A stretch of DNA of 64,000 nucleotides from Streptomyces sp. NBC_01214 (GCF_026340975.1 NZ_JAPEOS010000001.1:3691001-3755000), one strand, 5' to 3'; counted from the first letter of the stretch, positions 33,441 through 41,924 are shown. Notes: generated by a model not told the origin, from the sequence alone. Made by a program: numbers and translations.

Positions 33441-34647
33441 CACCGGCGCGGGCGGGCCGTCCGCGCCGTCCGGGCCGGCGGGGGCGTCCGGGCTCCGGCG
33501 CCACCGCCAGGACGTGCAGCAGCGCCGACGCGAGCAGCAGCCCGGCGATCCCGGTCAGCAGCGCCGCCGCGGGCGCGTCGGCCACGATCCCCACCAGGGC
33601 CGCCCCGGTCGACGCCGCCGTCACCTTCAGTCCCGCGCCCAGGGTGAACACCTGGGTCCGCACCTCCTCCGGCGCGTACTGTGCGCGGATCCGCAGCGTG
33701 GCCGTGAGCAGCGGCCCGTCGCACACCCCGGCGAGCGCGAACAGCGCCGCCGTCACGGCCACCGACGGGGCGAACGCGGCCGCCGCGAGGGCCGCCCCGG
33801 TCCCGGCCAGCGCCCACCGCACCAGCCGGCCGGGTTCCGCGGACGTCATCCGGCCCAGCGTGAGCGAGCCCCCCAGTGCGCCCACCGCGAAGGCCGTCAT
33901 CAGCACGCCCCCGCCGCCCGGGCTGCCGAGCTCCGTGGCCAGCAGCACCGAAACGGTGGTGAGCGATCCGATGCCCACGAAGCCCAGGGTCGTCGCCGAG
34001 GTGACCGCCCGCAGCTCAGGGACCCGCCACAGGGCCGCGAGCCCCGCGCCCAGCCCGGCCCGGGGCGCGCCGGGAGCCCGGCCCGCGCCCTGGTCCTCGT
34101 ACGGGAGGGTGGCCGCCAGTGCGGCCGCCAGGGCTCCGGACGCCGCCAGGACGGCCATGGCGGGTCCGGCCGAGCCCAGCGCCGCGACCAGGCCGACCGC
34201 CGCCGGCGCGGTGACGGCCGCCGCGTTGTAGGTCGCCGCGTCCCAGCCGTACGCCCGGTCCCGCCCGGGTCCTGCCGGAACCAGGCCGGTGATCAGGCTG
34301 GACAGCCCGCCCGTCACCATCGGCCCGCAGGAGCCGCCGAGCACCGCCACGACCAGCACCAGCGGGGCGGGGGCCCGGCCCAGCAGGGCGGTCAGCGCCG
34401 CGACGGCCGTCGCGAACCCGGCCAGGGCGCCGACGTGGAACAGGCGCGGCCGGCGGGTCCGGGCCGCGGCGGCGCCGGCGAGCGGGGCCGCCAGGACGTG
34501 CGGGGCCAGCCAGGCCGTCAGGACGAACGCCCCGTGCGCCGCGCTCCCGGTGCGCTCCAGGGCCAGCAGCACCACGGCCATGCCCATGCCCTCCGAGGCG
34601 ATGCGTGCGGCCAGCGCCGCCGCGAGGTACCGCCCGAACCCGCCCAT
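33376..34647 (-). CDS. MFS transporter
   Basis: 423 residues, ATG 34647 with GGGGGAGGG upstream. About twelve hydrophobic segments rich in Ala/Leu/Gly; the loop 2-3 motif is LAGAAAARTRRPRLFHVGA. The C-terminus is a basic Pro/Arg-rich tail (PEPGRPRRPGRRGRP). No substrate signature seen. Divergent from a CGNR-type regulator; the 80-bp gap has paired direct repeats that may control both. The 65-bp overlap with the transglutaminase 3' end implies mutual antisense transcription. Confidence 0.88.
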   Translation of the reverse strand: MGGFGRYLAAALAARIASEGMGMAVVLLALERTGSAAHGAFVLTAWLAPHVLAAPLAGAAAARTRRPRLFHVGALAGFATAVAALTALLGRAPAPLVLVVAVLGGSCGPMVTGGLSSLITGLVPAGPGRDRAYGWDAATYNAAAVTAPAAVGLVAALGSAGPAMAVLAASGALAAALAATLPYEDQGAGRAPGAPRAGLGAGLAALWRVPELRAVTSATTLGFVGIGSLTTVSVLLATELGSPGGGGVLMTAFAVGALGGSLTLGRMTSAEPGRLVRWALAGTGAALAAAAFAPSVAVTAALFALAGVCDGPLLTATLRIRAQYAPEEVRTQVFTLGAGLKVTAASTGAALVGIVADAPAAALLTGIAGLLLASALLHVLAVAPEPGRPRRPGRRGRPARAGATGPSAGSATTAAGPRTPEGP

Positions 34648-34667
34648 GGGACCCTCCCCCGTATGAT

Positions 34668-34700
34668 GTAACGCCATAGACGCGCAAGACGTTACGCCAT
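34668..34700. promoter_or_regulatory. Paired direct repeat GTWACGCCAT
   Basis: GTAACGCCAT (34668-34677) and GTTACGCCAT (34691-34700) are 23 bp apart, about two helical turns, between the divergent MFS and CGNR genes. Likely binding sites for the CGNR regulator. Confidence 0.5.
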
Positions 34701-34727
34701 GCGCGTGTATCGCGAAAGGATGTGCGG

Positions 34728-35297
34728 ATGGACGTGCGGACGGGTGATGCACGGGGCGGCTTCTCGGCGGCCCGGAGGCTGATCGACCTCGCCGAAGCGG
34801 TCCGGGCGACCCCCGAACTGCCCCGCGCCGCGCTCGCGGAGCTGCTGGCCGGGCACGGGGAGCGTCCCGCCGACCTCACGCAGGAGGCGTTCCCCGAGGC
34901 GAGCGCGGCCGAACTGCGCGCCGCGGCCCGGCGGATGGGCGAGGTGCTCGGGGAGGGCGACGAGGACCGCGCTGCCGAGGCCCTCAACGCGCTGTTCGCG
35001 GAGTACGGCACCCGCCCCCGCCTGACCCGACACGACGGCCACCCCTGGCACCTGCACGTCGACCGGGGCGACGAGGCCGGTTGGGGCGATTGGTTCCTCG
35101 CTTCGGGCGCCCTCGCGCTGGCCCAGCTGCTCACGGAGTACGGGCGGATCGCCTGGGGCGCCTGCGCCGCGGCGGGCTGCGGGCGGTTCTTCCTCGCCAC
35201 CGGGCCGGGGAGCGCGCGCCGCTACTGCTCCGGCAGCTGTGCCACGCGGGCGCGGGTCGCGGCCCACCGCCGGCGGAAGACGGAGGGGGAGGGCTGA
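34728..35297 (+). CDS. CGNR zinc-finger (ABATE-type) regulator
   Basis: 189 residues, ATG 34728; GAAAGGA 7 nt upstream selects it over GTG 34722. The N-terminal half is a helical stress-response/ligand domain; the C-terminal finger reads WGACAAAGCGRFF and YCSGSCATRARVAAHRRR, the CGNR pattern with four Cys ligands (here the CGNR tetrapeptide is CGRF). Such proteins are thought to bind DNA. Divergent from the MFS pump, which it probably regulates. Confidence 0.88.
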   Translation: MDVRTGDARGGFSAARRLIDLAEAVRATPELPRAALAELLAGHGERPADLTQEAFPEASAAELRAAARRMGEVLGEGDEDRAAEALNALFAEYGTRPRLTRHDGHPWHLHVDRGDEAGWGDWFLASGALALAQLLTEYGRIAWGACAAAGCGRFFLATGPGSARRYCSGSCATRARVAAHRRRKTEGEG

Positions 35298-35334
35298 GGC
35301 CCGCGCGAAGTCCGCTCGCCCCCGATCGTGCGAG

Positions 35335-35358
35335 GTCGCCGTCGCCGTCGCCGTCGCC
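35335..35358 (+). repeat. GTCGCC microsatellite (x4)
   Basis: Four perfect tandem copies of the hexamer GTCGCC in the otherwise featureless stretch 35298-35508. Confidence 0.8.
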
Positions 35359-35508
35359 GCGTACGGCCACGCGCTCGCGCACACCGGTGGGCGGTCGGAC
35401 CGGGGACCCTTCGATCCGTCAAGCCACGAGATCCAGCGGCATGACGGGAGACGCCGGGTGCGCCCTACTGGAGGGATCATTCCGGCTTCCTTCGCGAGGA
35501 GAACGGTC

Positions 35509-35911
35509 ATGACCCACCACGTTCGACCCCGACTCCGATCCTGACCCCGACGCCGCGCCCTGCCTCGTGGCCTCGACCGCCATCGCCGCGGGAGGCGTGC
35601 TCGTACCCACGACCGCGTTCGCCGCCACCCCGACGGCGCCGCACGGGATCGCGGCGGACGGCACCGACGGCGGGGTGCACGTCCCGGCCGGCGGGCAGCA
35701 GTGGCAGTGCTTCGCCGCCCCGTGCGAACCCCCCGGCCACACCGGTCCGGAAGCGGACCCGCACGACGCGTGGGACCCCTACGGCACGTGGGACCCCTAC
35801 GGCACGTGGGGCGGGCACCGTCCCGGCAGGAACGGTGACGCCGGGGTGCACGTCCCGGACGGGGAGCCGCAGTGGCAGTGCTTCGCCGCGCCCGGCGGTG
35901 CCCGGTACTGA
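35509..35911 (+). pseudogene. Small secreted protein with duplicated QWQCFAAP motif; signal peptide frame broken
   Basis: GAGGAGAACG precedes ATG 35509, which encodes MTHHVRPRLRS and hits TGA at 35542. The hydrophobic part of a signal peptide (VASTAIAAGGVLVPTTAFAA) lies in another frame, open from GTG 35567 to 35911. Joining the two would make a normal Arg-rich signal peptide, so a one-base indel near 35540 has probably split the gene, or the sequence has an error. The mature part has GVHVPAGGQQWQCFAAP and GVHVPDGEPQWQCFAAP about 58 residues apart, separated by DPYGTWDPYGTW (an exact 18-bp tandem repeat at 35771-35806). One Cys in each repeat suggests a disulfide or dimer. No family recognised. 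Confidence 0.6.
35771..35806 (+). repeat. Exact 18-bp tandem duplication (x2)
   Basis: TGGGACCCCTACGGCACG occurs at 35771-35788 and again at 35789-35806, encoding the WDPYGT repeat of the secreted protein; a third partial unit starts at 35807. Confidence 0.9.
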
Positions 35912-35952
35912 GTACCGGCGGCCCGGGAGCCCTGCGTCACGGGCGGAGCCGA

Positions 35953-36675
35953 TCAGCCGGCGTCGCGGACCTCGGCCGCCGTCGGCGCGGTTCCGCCCAG
36001 GTGGGCCGGGAGCCACCACGAGTCGTCGGCGCCCTTGGGCTTCTCCGGGTAGGCGCGCTGCGCGGCGTCGAGCAGCTCCTGCACGCGCTCGCGCAGCCGA
36101 CGGGTGATGGCGCCGGCGTACTGGTCGGCCGGGGCCTCCACAGGCTCGCCCACGCGCATCGTCACCGGGATGTGGCTGCGCTTGAGGTTCTTCGGACGGC
36201 CCTTGGTCCACAGCCGCTGGGTGCCCCACAGCGCCACCGGGATCAGCGGGACCCCGGCCTCCTGCGCCATGCGCGCGGCACCCGACTTGAAGCTCTTGAG
36301 CGTGAAGGACTGGGAGATCGTCGCCTCGGGGAAGACGCCGATGATCTCGCCGGCCCGCAGCGAGTCCAGGGCGTGCTGGTAGGCGGCCTCGCCCTGCTTG
36401 CGGTCGACGGGGATGTGCTTCATCGCGCGCATCAGCGGACCGGACACCTTGTGCCGGAACACCGACTCCTTGGCCATGAAACGGACCAGGCGCTTCTGCG
36501 GCCGCGCCGTCAGGCCGGCGAAGATGAAGTCGAGGTATCCGATGTGGTTCGACACCAGGACCGCACCGCCCTTGCGGGGGATGTTCTCGGTGCCCTTCAT
36601 GTCGATACGGATGTCCAGCGCGCGGAAGAGTCCGTGCGCGGCGCCGATCACCGGAGGGTAGACGAGCTCAGCCAT
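35953..36675 (-). CDS. plsC: 1-acyl-sn-glycerol-3-phosphate acyltransferase (PlsC-like)
   Basis: 240 residues. Acyltransferase motif I is NHIGYLD (NHxxxxD), motif II KRLVRFMAKESVF, motif III FPEATISQS (FPEAT for the usual FPEGT) and motif IV VPLIPVALWG. It acylates lysophosphatidate to phosphatidate in membrane lipid synthesis; the FPEAT variant is common in actinobacteria. A Lys/Trp-rich tail follows the catalytic domain. Divergent from the thioredoxin gene. Confidence 0.92.
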   Translation of the reverse strand: MAELVYPPVIGAAHGLFRALDIRIDMKGTENIPRKGGAVLVSNHIGYLDFIFAGLTARPQKRLVRFMAKESVFRHKVSGPLMRAMKHIPVDRKQGEAAYQHALDSLRAGEIIGVFPEATISQSFTLKSFKSGAARMAQEAGVPLIPVALWGTQRLWTKGRPKNLKRSHIPVTMRVGEPVEAPADQYAGAITRRLRERVQELLDAAQRAYPEKPKGADDSWWLPAHLGGTAPTAAEVRDAG

Positions 36676-36747
36676 GGTGGGGAGACCCCGCTTTCTGCCT
36701 GGGGAGGTGCTCCCGGCCGGAAGTTACGGAAGCGTAGGTACGCGACC

Positions 36748-36765
36748 ATGGGGATCGTGCCCCAT
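36748..36765. promoter_or_regulatory. ATGGGG-6-CCCCAT dyad
   Basis: Perfect 6-bp arms around ATCGTG in the 235-bp interval between the divergent plsC and thioredoxin genes. Possible operator; nothing else stands out there. Confidence 0.3.
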
Positions 36766-36910
36766 ACGCGGCCCGCTGGCCAGTCCAGAAGCCCCTACCC
36801 GGCGAGATTCTCATCACGCCGGGAATGTCGCGGGCCCGTGGAGCGCTCCGATCCACGGACGAGCGTACGAGGATGACGTACGCGGACGAAATGCGGCGAG
36901 GGGAGCGCGG

Positions 36911-37240
36911 GTGCTCGAGCAGGAAGACGCGCGGACCCGGTTGGGCGCGGCCGAACTGGGCGCGGAACCGGGGGAGCGGGCCAGCCTGGTGCAGTTCTCC
37001 AGCGCCTTCTGCCAGCCCTGCCGGGCCACGCGGCGGATCCTCGCCGAGGTCGCGGCGATGGTGGACGGGGTGGCGCACATCGAGATCGACGCGGAGGAGC
37101 GGCTCGCACTGGTGCGGGCCCTCGGGATCGAGAAGACCCCGACCGTGCTGGTCCTGGACCGGGCGGGCCGGATCGTGCGGCGGGCGGCCGGAATGCCGCG
37201 CAAGGTGGACGTGATCGCCGCCCTCGGGGCGGCCGTATGA
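36911..37240 (+). CDS. Thioredoxin-family protein
   Basis: 109 residues, GTG 36911 with GGGGAG upstream. The redox site is FCQPCRA (CxPC), preceded by SLVQFSSA and followed by IEIDAEE, EKTPTVLVLDRAGR with the cis-Pro. It is a single-domain cytoplasmic thioredoxin-like protein. WCGPC of true thioredoxin is replaced by FCQPC, so its partners may differ. 146 bp upstream of the Cys leader peptide. Confidence 0.88.
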   Translation: MLEQEDARTRLGAAELGAEPGERASLVQFSSAFCQPCRATRRILAEVAAMVDGVAHIEIDAEERLALVRALGIEKTPTVLVLDRAGRIVRRAAGMPRKVDVIAALGAAV

Positions 37241-37350
37241 CGCGCGGCCCGGCCGTCGGCCGGCCCGACGCGGCGGGGCCGGTGGGGCCGGAGGCGCCGG
37301 TGCGCGCGCCCGCACACAGCGTGACGCGCCTGACATCTGCCCGATCTCGC

Positions 37351-37380
37351 TTGACTGCGTCCACGGGAGATCGCCACGCT
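37351..37380 (+). promoter_or_regulatory. Leaderless-type promoter for the Cys leader peptide
   Basis: TTGACT (37351-37356), 18-bp spacer, CACGCT (37375-37380), 6 nt, then ATG 37387. Same geometry as the promoters at 8100 and 32805. Confidence 0.55.
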
Positions 37381-37386
37381 GGCGGC

Positions 37387-37467
37387 ATGCGGTATGAACT
37401 CCTGCTCTACGGACGGGTCCATGTGGACCTCGTCCGCCACGCGAGCGCGCGCTGTCGGGGCCACTGA
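37387..37467 (+). CDS. Cysteine-containing leader peptide upstream of flavin reductase
   Basis: 26 residues: MRYELLLYGRVHVDLVRH then ASARCRGH. The pattern RxHVDLVRxASxxCR matches the short putative leader peptides found before sulfur-assimilation, cysteine or flavin genes in streptomycetes. The Cys codon TGT (37453-37455) sits at the start of an RNA hairpin arm. No ribosome-binding site, but a leaderless promoter is present. A ribosome pausing at the Cys codon when cysteine is short would change RNA folding ahead of the flavin reductase gene. Confidence 0.75.
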   Translation: MRYELLLYGRVHVDLVRHASARCRGH

Positions 37468-37493
37468 ACAGCCCGGCCCCCGATCCCCGACAG
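37452..37493 (+). promoter_or_regulatory. Mutually exclusive hairpins after the Cys leader
   Basis: CTGTCGGGG (37452-37460) can pair with CCCCGACAG (37485-37493), or GGGGCC (37457-37462) can pair with GGCCCC (37475-37480); both use the same GGGG. There is no T-run, so the output may be through Rho or translation rather than an intrinsic terminator. Confidence 0.55.
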
Positions 37494-37528
37494 CGCCCGC
37501 GTGTCCCGCGGCAGAAGGCAGAACCCTG

Positions 37529-38125
37529 ATGACTGCTCCGACGGTCCCGACAGTCCCGACGGTCCCGACGGCTCCGTCCCCCCGCTCCCCCCTCTCCCCC
37601 CGCTCCGGCGCCGGAACCGCTACCGACACGGTCACCGGGACGGCCCGCACGGGCTCGCCCGACCTGCTGCGTTCGGTCTTCCGACAGCACGCCGCGGGGG
37701 TCGCGGTGATCACCGCCCAGGACTGCGGGCGCCCGGTGGGGTTCACCGCCACTTCGCTCAATTCCGTCTCCGCCGATCCGCCTCTGCTGTCCTTCACGAT
37801 CTCCACCGGGGCCTCCAGCTGGCCCGCGGTGCGCGACAGCGAGTACCTCGGCGTCCACATACTGGGCGAGCACCAACGGGAGTTGGCGGGCCTGTTCGCC
37901 CGCAGCGGAGCCGACCGCTTCGGACCGCCGACCGGTTGGGCCAGCGGCCCGCACGGGGTGCCGGTGCTGGACGACGTACTGGCGTGGCTGGTCTGCCGGG
38001 TGGTCGCACGTGTGCCCGCCGGCGAACATCGTGTGATCATCGCTGAGGCGGTCATCGGGGACCCGGCCGGAGAAGGCCGCCCCCTGCTGTACCACCAGGG
38101 ACGCTTCAACGCGTTGCGCGACTGA
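37529..38125 (+). CDS. Flavin reductase-family protein (FMN-binding split barrel)
   Basis: 198 residues, ATG 37529. A low-complexity start (PTVPTVPTVPTAP, from tandem codon repeats) precedes the flavin reductase domain: LLRSVFRQHAAGVAVITAQ, PVGFTATSLNSVSADPPLLSF, FARSGADRF and LLYHQGRFNALR. This family supplies reduced FMN to two-component oxygenases, and in streptomycetes often to sulfonate or organosulfur utilisation, which fits the Cys leader in front. Likely controlled by that leader. Confidence 0.9.
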   Translation: MTAPTVPTVPTVPTAPSPRSPLSPRSGAGTATDTVTGTARTGSPDLLRSVFRQHAAGVAVITAQDCGRPVGFTATSLNSVSADPPLLSFTISTGASSWPAVRDSEYLGVHILGEHQRELAGLFARSGADRFGPPTGWASGPHGVPVLDDVLAWLVCRVVARVPAGEHRVIIAEAVIGDPAGEGRPLLYHQGRFNALRD

Positions 38126-38325
38126 ATCGTCCCTGCTGGGCAGGCTTGGGCGGCGTTGGGCAGATCACAGCTCACCAGCCTTGCGGCTTGGCGGGACCCA
38201 CGATGTACTGACGAGTAACATTCCCTTCGGAGCGCGGGCCGCCCCGACCGGGATCCGCCCGACAAGGCGCCTATGCTGCCTGCATAAGGCGGTACCAGAA
38301 AAGACGATGCGGTAGGAGAGCCGGC

Positions 38326-39111
38326 GTGAGCCTGAGGATCGTTGTCTGTGTGAAGTACGTGCCCGACGCCACGGGCGACCGGCAGTTCACCGAGGACTTG
38401 ACCGTCAACCGTGACGACGTCGACGGCCTGCTGTCGGAGCTCGACGAGTACGCCGTCGAGCAGGCGCTGCAGATCGCCGACGAGGCCGACGATGCCGAGA
38501 TCACCGTTCTGACGGTGGGCCCCGAGGACGCCAAGGACGCGCTGCGCAAGGCGCTCTCGATGGGCGCCGACAAGGCCATCCACGTCGAGGACGACGACCT
38601 GCACGGCAGCGACGTCATGGGCACCTCGCTGGTGCTCGCCAAGGCCATCGAGAAGGCCGGTTACGACCTGGTCATCACCGGCATGGCGTCGACCGACGGC
38701 ACCATGGGCGTGCTGCCGGCGATCCTGGCCGAGCGCCTGGGCGTCCCGCAGGTCACCCTGCTCTCCGAGGTCAAGGTCGAGGACGGCACCGTGACCGGCC
38801 GCCGCGACGGCGACACCGCGAGCGAGCAGCTGGAGGCCTCCCTCCCCGCGCTCGTCTCGGTGACGGACCAGTCGGGCGAGGCCCGCTACCCGTCCTTCAA
38901 GGGCATCATGGCCGCCAAGAAGAAGCCGGTCGAGTCCTGGGACCTGTCCGACCTGGACCTGGAGTCCGACGAGGTCGGCCTCGAAGGCTCCTGGACCGCG
39001 GTCGACTCCGCGGCGCAGCGCCCGGCCCGTACCGCCGGCACGATCGTCAAGGACGAGGGCGAGGGCGGCAAGCAGCTGGCCGAGTTCCTGGCCGGCCAGA
39101 AGTTCATCTAA
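38326..39111 (+). CDS. etfB: Electron transfer flavoprotein beta subunit
   Basis: 261 residues, GTG 38326 with GGAGAG upstream. ETF-beta signature blocks: RIVVCVKYVPDATG, LDEYAVEQALQIAD, VGPEDAKDALRKALSMGADKA and VLPAILAERLGVPQVTL. Carries AMP in the standard ETF and pairs with EtfA. Operon with etfA, 58 bp apart; accepts electrons from acyl-CoA dehydrogenases and other flavin dehydrogenases. Confidence 0.96.
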   Translation: MSLRIVVCVKYVPDATGDRQFTEDLTVNRDDVDGLLSELDEYAVEQALQIADEADDAEITVLTVGPEDAKDALRKALSMGADKAIHVEDDDLHGSDVMGTSLVLAKAIEKAGYDLVITGMASTDGTMGVLPAILAERLGVPQVTLLSEVKVEDGTVTGRRDGDTASEQLEASLPALVSVTDQSGEARYPSFKGIMAAKKKPVESWDLSDLDLESDEVGLEGSWTAVDSAAQRPARTAGTIVKDEGEGGKQLAEFLAGQKFI

Positions 39112-39169
39112 GAACCTCGGCCACCCCTCTTAGCCCCCAGACACTTCGCAATCGCAGGAGAGCAGTCCC

Positions 39170-40132
39170 ATGGCTGAAGTTCTCGTCTACGTCGACCACG
39201 TGGACGGCGCCGTCCGCAAGCCCACCCTCGAGCTGCTGACGCTGGCCCGCCGCATCGGCGAGCCCGTCGCCGTCGCCCTGGGCGCCGGTGCCGACGCCAC
39301 CGCCGCGGTGCTCGCCGAGCACGGCGCGGTCAAGGTCCTCACCGCCGACGCCCCCGAGTTCACCGAGTACCTCGTGGTACCGAAGGTGGACGCGCTCCAG
39401 GCCGCGTACGACGCCGTCTCCCCGGCCGCCGTGCTCGTCCCGTCCTCCGCCGAGGGCAAGGAGATCGCCGCCCGCCTGGCCGTCCGCATCGGCTCGGGCA
39501 TCATCACCGACGCCATCGACCTGGAGGCGGGTGACGAGGGCCCGGTCGCGACGCAGTCCGCCTTCGCCGCGTCGTTCACCACCAAGTCCCGCGTCTCCAA
39601 GGGCACCCCGGTCATCACCGTGAAGCCGAACTCGGCCCCGGTCGAGGCCGCCCCGGCCGCCGGCGCCGTCGAGGCGCTCGCCGTCACCTTCGGCGCCCTG
39701 GCCACCGGCACCAAGGTCACCGGTCGCACCCCGCGCGAGTCGACCGGTCGCCCCGAGCTGACCGAGGCCGCGATCGTCGTCTCCGGCGGCCGTGGCGTCA
39801 ACGGTGCCGAGAACTTCCACGTCATCGAGGACCTCGCGGACTCCCTCGGTGCGGCCGTCGGCGCCTCGCGTGCCGCCGTGGACGCCGGCTGGTACCCGCA
39901 CTCCAACCAGGTCGGCCAGACCGGCAAGTCGGTCTCCCCGCAGCTGTACATCGCCTCCGGCATCTCGGGCGCGATCCAGCACCGGGCCGGCATGCAGACC
40001 TCGAAGACCATCGTGGCCATCAACAAGGACGCCGAGGCCCCGATCTTCGACCTCGTCGACTACGGCGTCGTCGGCGACCTCTTCGCCGTCGTCCCGCAGC
40101 TGACCGACGAGATCAAGGCGCGCAAGGGCTAG
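39170..40132 (+). CDS. etfA: Electron transfer flavoprotein alpha subunit
   Basis: 320 residues, ATG 39170 with AGGAGA upstream. The C-terminal FAD domain is intact: [31 protein letters not shown] and [20 protein letters not shown]. Binds the FAD of the ETF heterodimer and hands electrons to ETF-quinone oxidoreductase. A large hairpin follows at 40186-40242. Confidence 0.96.
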   Translation: MAEVLVYVDHVDGAVRKPTLELLTLARRIGEPVAVALGAGADATAAVLAEHGAVKVLTADAPEFTEYLVVPKVDALQAAYDAVSPAAVLVPSSAEGKEIAARLAVRIGSGIITDAIDLEAGDEGPVATQSAFAASFTTKSRVSKGTPVITVKPNSAPVEAAPAAGAVEALAVTFGALATGTKVTGRTPRESTGRPELTEAAIVVSGGRGVNGAENFHVIEDLADSLGAAVGASRAAVDAGWYPHSNQVGQTGKSVSPQLYIASGISGAIQHRAGMQTSKTIVAINKDAEAPIFDLVDYGVVGDLFAVVPQLTDEIKARKG

Positions 40133-40185
40133 TCGCCCCGACCCCCGGGACGAGGACGCGACGCGTACCGGGTGCACGAACGAAT

Positions 40186-40242
40186 GAGGGCCTTCCGGGG
40201 CCGGTGCGGACGGTGACGTCCCCACCGGACCGGGAGGCCCTC
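40186..40242 (+). terminator. Large terminator-like hairpin after etfA
   Basis: GAGGGCCTTCCGG (40186-40198) pairs with CCGGGAGGCCCTC (40230-40242, one mismatch), with an inner CCGGTG/CACCGG stem. Confidence 0.7.
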
Positions 40243-40367
40243 GTCGTCTCCGGCCCTCGTTGTTCCCGAACGGGGGGTGCTCCGCCAACTCCTCTCGTGC
40301 GGCCGGCGCAGGGCCGTACGCTGCGATCAGCCCGGGGAGGGCGGGAACGGGGGAGGGAGTTCTTCCG

Positions 40368-41924
40368 ATGCGGGGCGCGTTACTGGAGGGGCGCTACCGG
40401 CTGGAGCGCAGGCTCGGGGCCGGTGGGATGGGCGAGGTGTGGCAGGCGCGGGACCTGCGGCTCGACCGGGAGGTCGCGGTCAAGGTGATCGCCCGGGGCG
40501 TGGCCGGTGACCACCTCCTGGAGGAGCGGTTCCGAAAAGAGGCCCGCACGGCCGCGGGCCTGACCCATCCCCGGATCGTGACCGTCCACGACCACGGCGA
40601 GGTCGAGGTCGACGGCCGCCCGGTGCTCTTCCTCGTGATGGAGCTGGTGCGCGGGAGGCCCCTGACCGCCGTGCTGCGCGACCACCGCTCGGGCGTGGAC
40701 CCGGCCGCCGTGGGCCGGTGGGCGGTCCAGATCTGCGAGGGCCTCGCCGCGGCGCACCGGGCCGGTGTGGTCCACCGGGACATCAAGCCGGCCAACATCA
40801 TGGTCCACGGGTCCGCCGAGGCCGACGTCACCCTCTGCGACTTCGGCATCGCCCGCCTCGCGGAGGAGACCGGGACCGGTCTGACGGCCACGGGCGCGGC
40901 CCTCGGCACGCCGACCTACATGTCCCCGGAGCAGGCGCGCGGCGACCGTCGCATCGACGGCCGCAGCGACCTGTACTCCCTCGGCTGCGTGCTGTACGAA
41001 CTGCTGGCCGGCAGGCCGCCGTTCACCGGCTCCGGGCTGTCGGTGCTCTCGCAGCACCTCACGGGCGAGCCCGTTCCGATCAGGGACCTCCGGCCCGCGG
41101 TGCCCGAGGAACTGGAACGGCTGGTGCTGGAGCTACTGGCCAAGGATCCCGCGGCGCGCCCGGCCGATGCGCAGCTGGTGATCGACCGGTTGCGCGAGGC
41201 GGCGACCGGTGCCCGCTCCCGCTCGCGATCCCGGTCCCGGTCCCGCTCCCGGACCGTGGCCGATCGGACGCCCGGGCGCGAGATCGGGACCGCCGTGGAG
41301 ACCGATCCGCCCGCGCCGGCTCCCGGTGTGCGCACCGGGTCCCGCCACCCGATTGCGGCCCCGTCGGTACCCGGAGCCCGGCCGCGGCTCCTGTGGGCTT
41401 CGCTGCTCGGCTCCGCCGGGGCGTACGCCCAGCTCGTCGCCGTGGACGAATGGGACGCGACGGCCGCCGGGACGTTCGGTCTCGCACTCGCCTGTCTGGT
41501 GGCGCTGCTCGCCTTGATGAGTTCCTCCGACGTGGCCGACGAGGACAACCACGGGCTCGGGACGGCGCTGTCGGCCAGCATCTACATCGGGGTGCTGCTG
41601 CTGTTGTGGCCGCCGGCCCCGTGGTGGGTGGGCGTGCTGGTCCTGCTCCTGTCGGGGGTCGTGCTGCTGTTGCTGTCCTACCTCGTCCATGAGCTGGTGG
41701 GTGCGGTGGTCCGGCGGGACCCGTGGGTGGCCTGGCTCGGCACCGAGGCCGGGCTGTTCAACGCGGTGCTGTTCGGCGGCATCATGGCCGACGACGGGAG
41801 GGCCGTCTACGCGGCGGTGGGCTGGGGGCTGGCGATGTGGCCGGCCGCGGCCCTCGTCACGGCCTTCTTCGTTCCCCGCCTGGGGGCGGCGCAGGCCCCG
41901 CCTGATCCGGCTCGTAGCAGCTGA
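40368..41924 (+). CDS. Membrane Ser/Thr protein kinase with RS-repeat linker
   Basis: 518 residues from ATG 40368. The Hanks-type kinase domain (about 8-270) has LGAGGMGEVWQARD, the ATP-anchoring Lys in VAVKVIA, catalytic HRDIKPANIM, DFGIARL and the APE-equivalent SPEQARG. The juxtamembrane linker begins with an (Arg-Ser)n run about 13 residues long, then Pro-rich sequence. The C-terminal part (about 345-510) contains four or five hydrophobic segments instead of the usual single helix plus PASTA sensor. It therefore looks like a kinase tethered to a polytopic membrane domain of unknown ligand. Confidence 0.88.
   Translation: MRGALLEGRYRLERRLGAGGMGEVWQARDLRLDREVAVKVIARGVAGDHLLEERFRKEARTAAGLTHPRIVTVHDHGEVEVDGRPVLFLVMELVRGRPLTAVLRDHRSGVDPAAVGRWAVQICEGLAAAHRAGVVHRDIKPANIMVHGSAEADVTLCDFGIARLAEETGTGLTATGAALGTPTYMSPEQARGDRRIDGRSDLYSLGCVLYELLAGRPPFTGSGLSVLSQHLTGEPVPIRDLRPAVPEELERLVLELLAKDPAARPADAQLVIDRLREAATGARSRSRSRSRSRSRTVADRTPGREIGTAVETDPPAPAPGVRTGSRHPIAAPSVPGARPRLLWASLLGSAGAYAQLVAVDEWDATAAGTFGLALACLVALLALMSSSDVADEDNHGLGTALSASIYIGVLLLLWPPAPWWVGVLVLLLSGVVLLLLSYLVHELVGAVVRRDPWVAWLGTEAGLFNAVLFGGIMADDGRAVYAAVGWGLAMWPAAALVTAFFVPRLGAAQAPPDPARSS

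Noticed and set aside
35335-35358. Four GTCGCC repeats as a possible CRISPR or regulatory array
   Set aside because: Units are only 6 bp with no spacers; a simple microsatellite.
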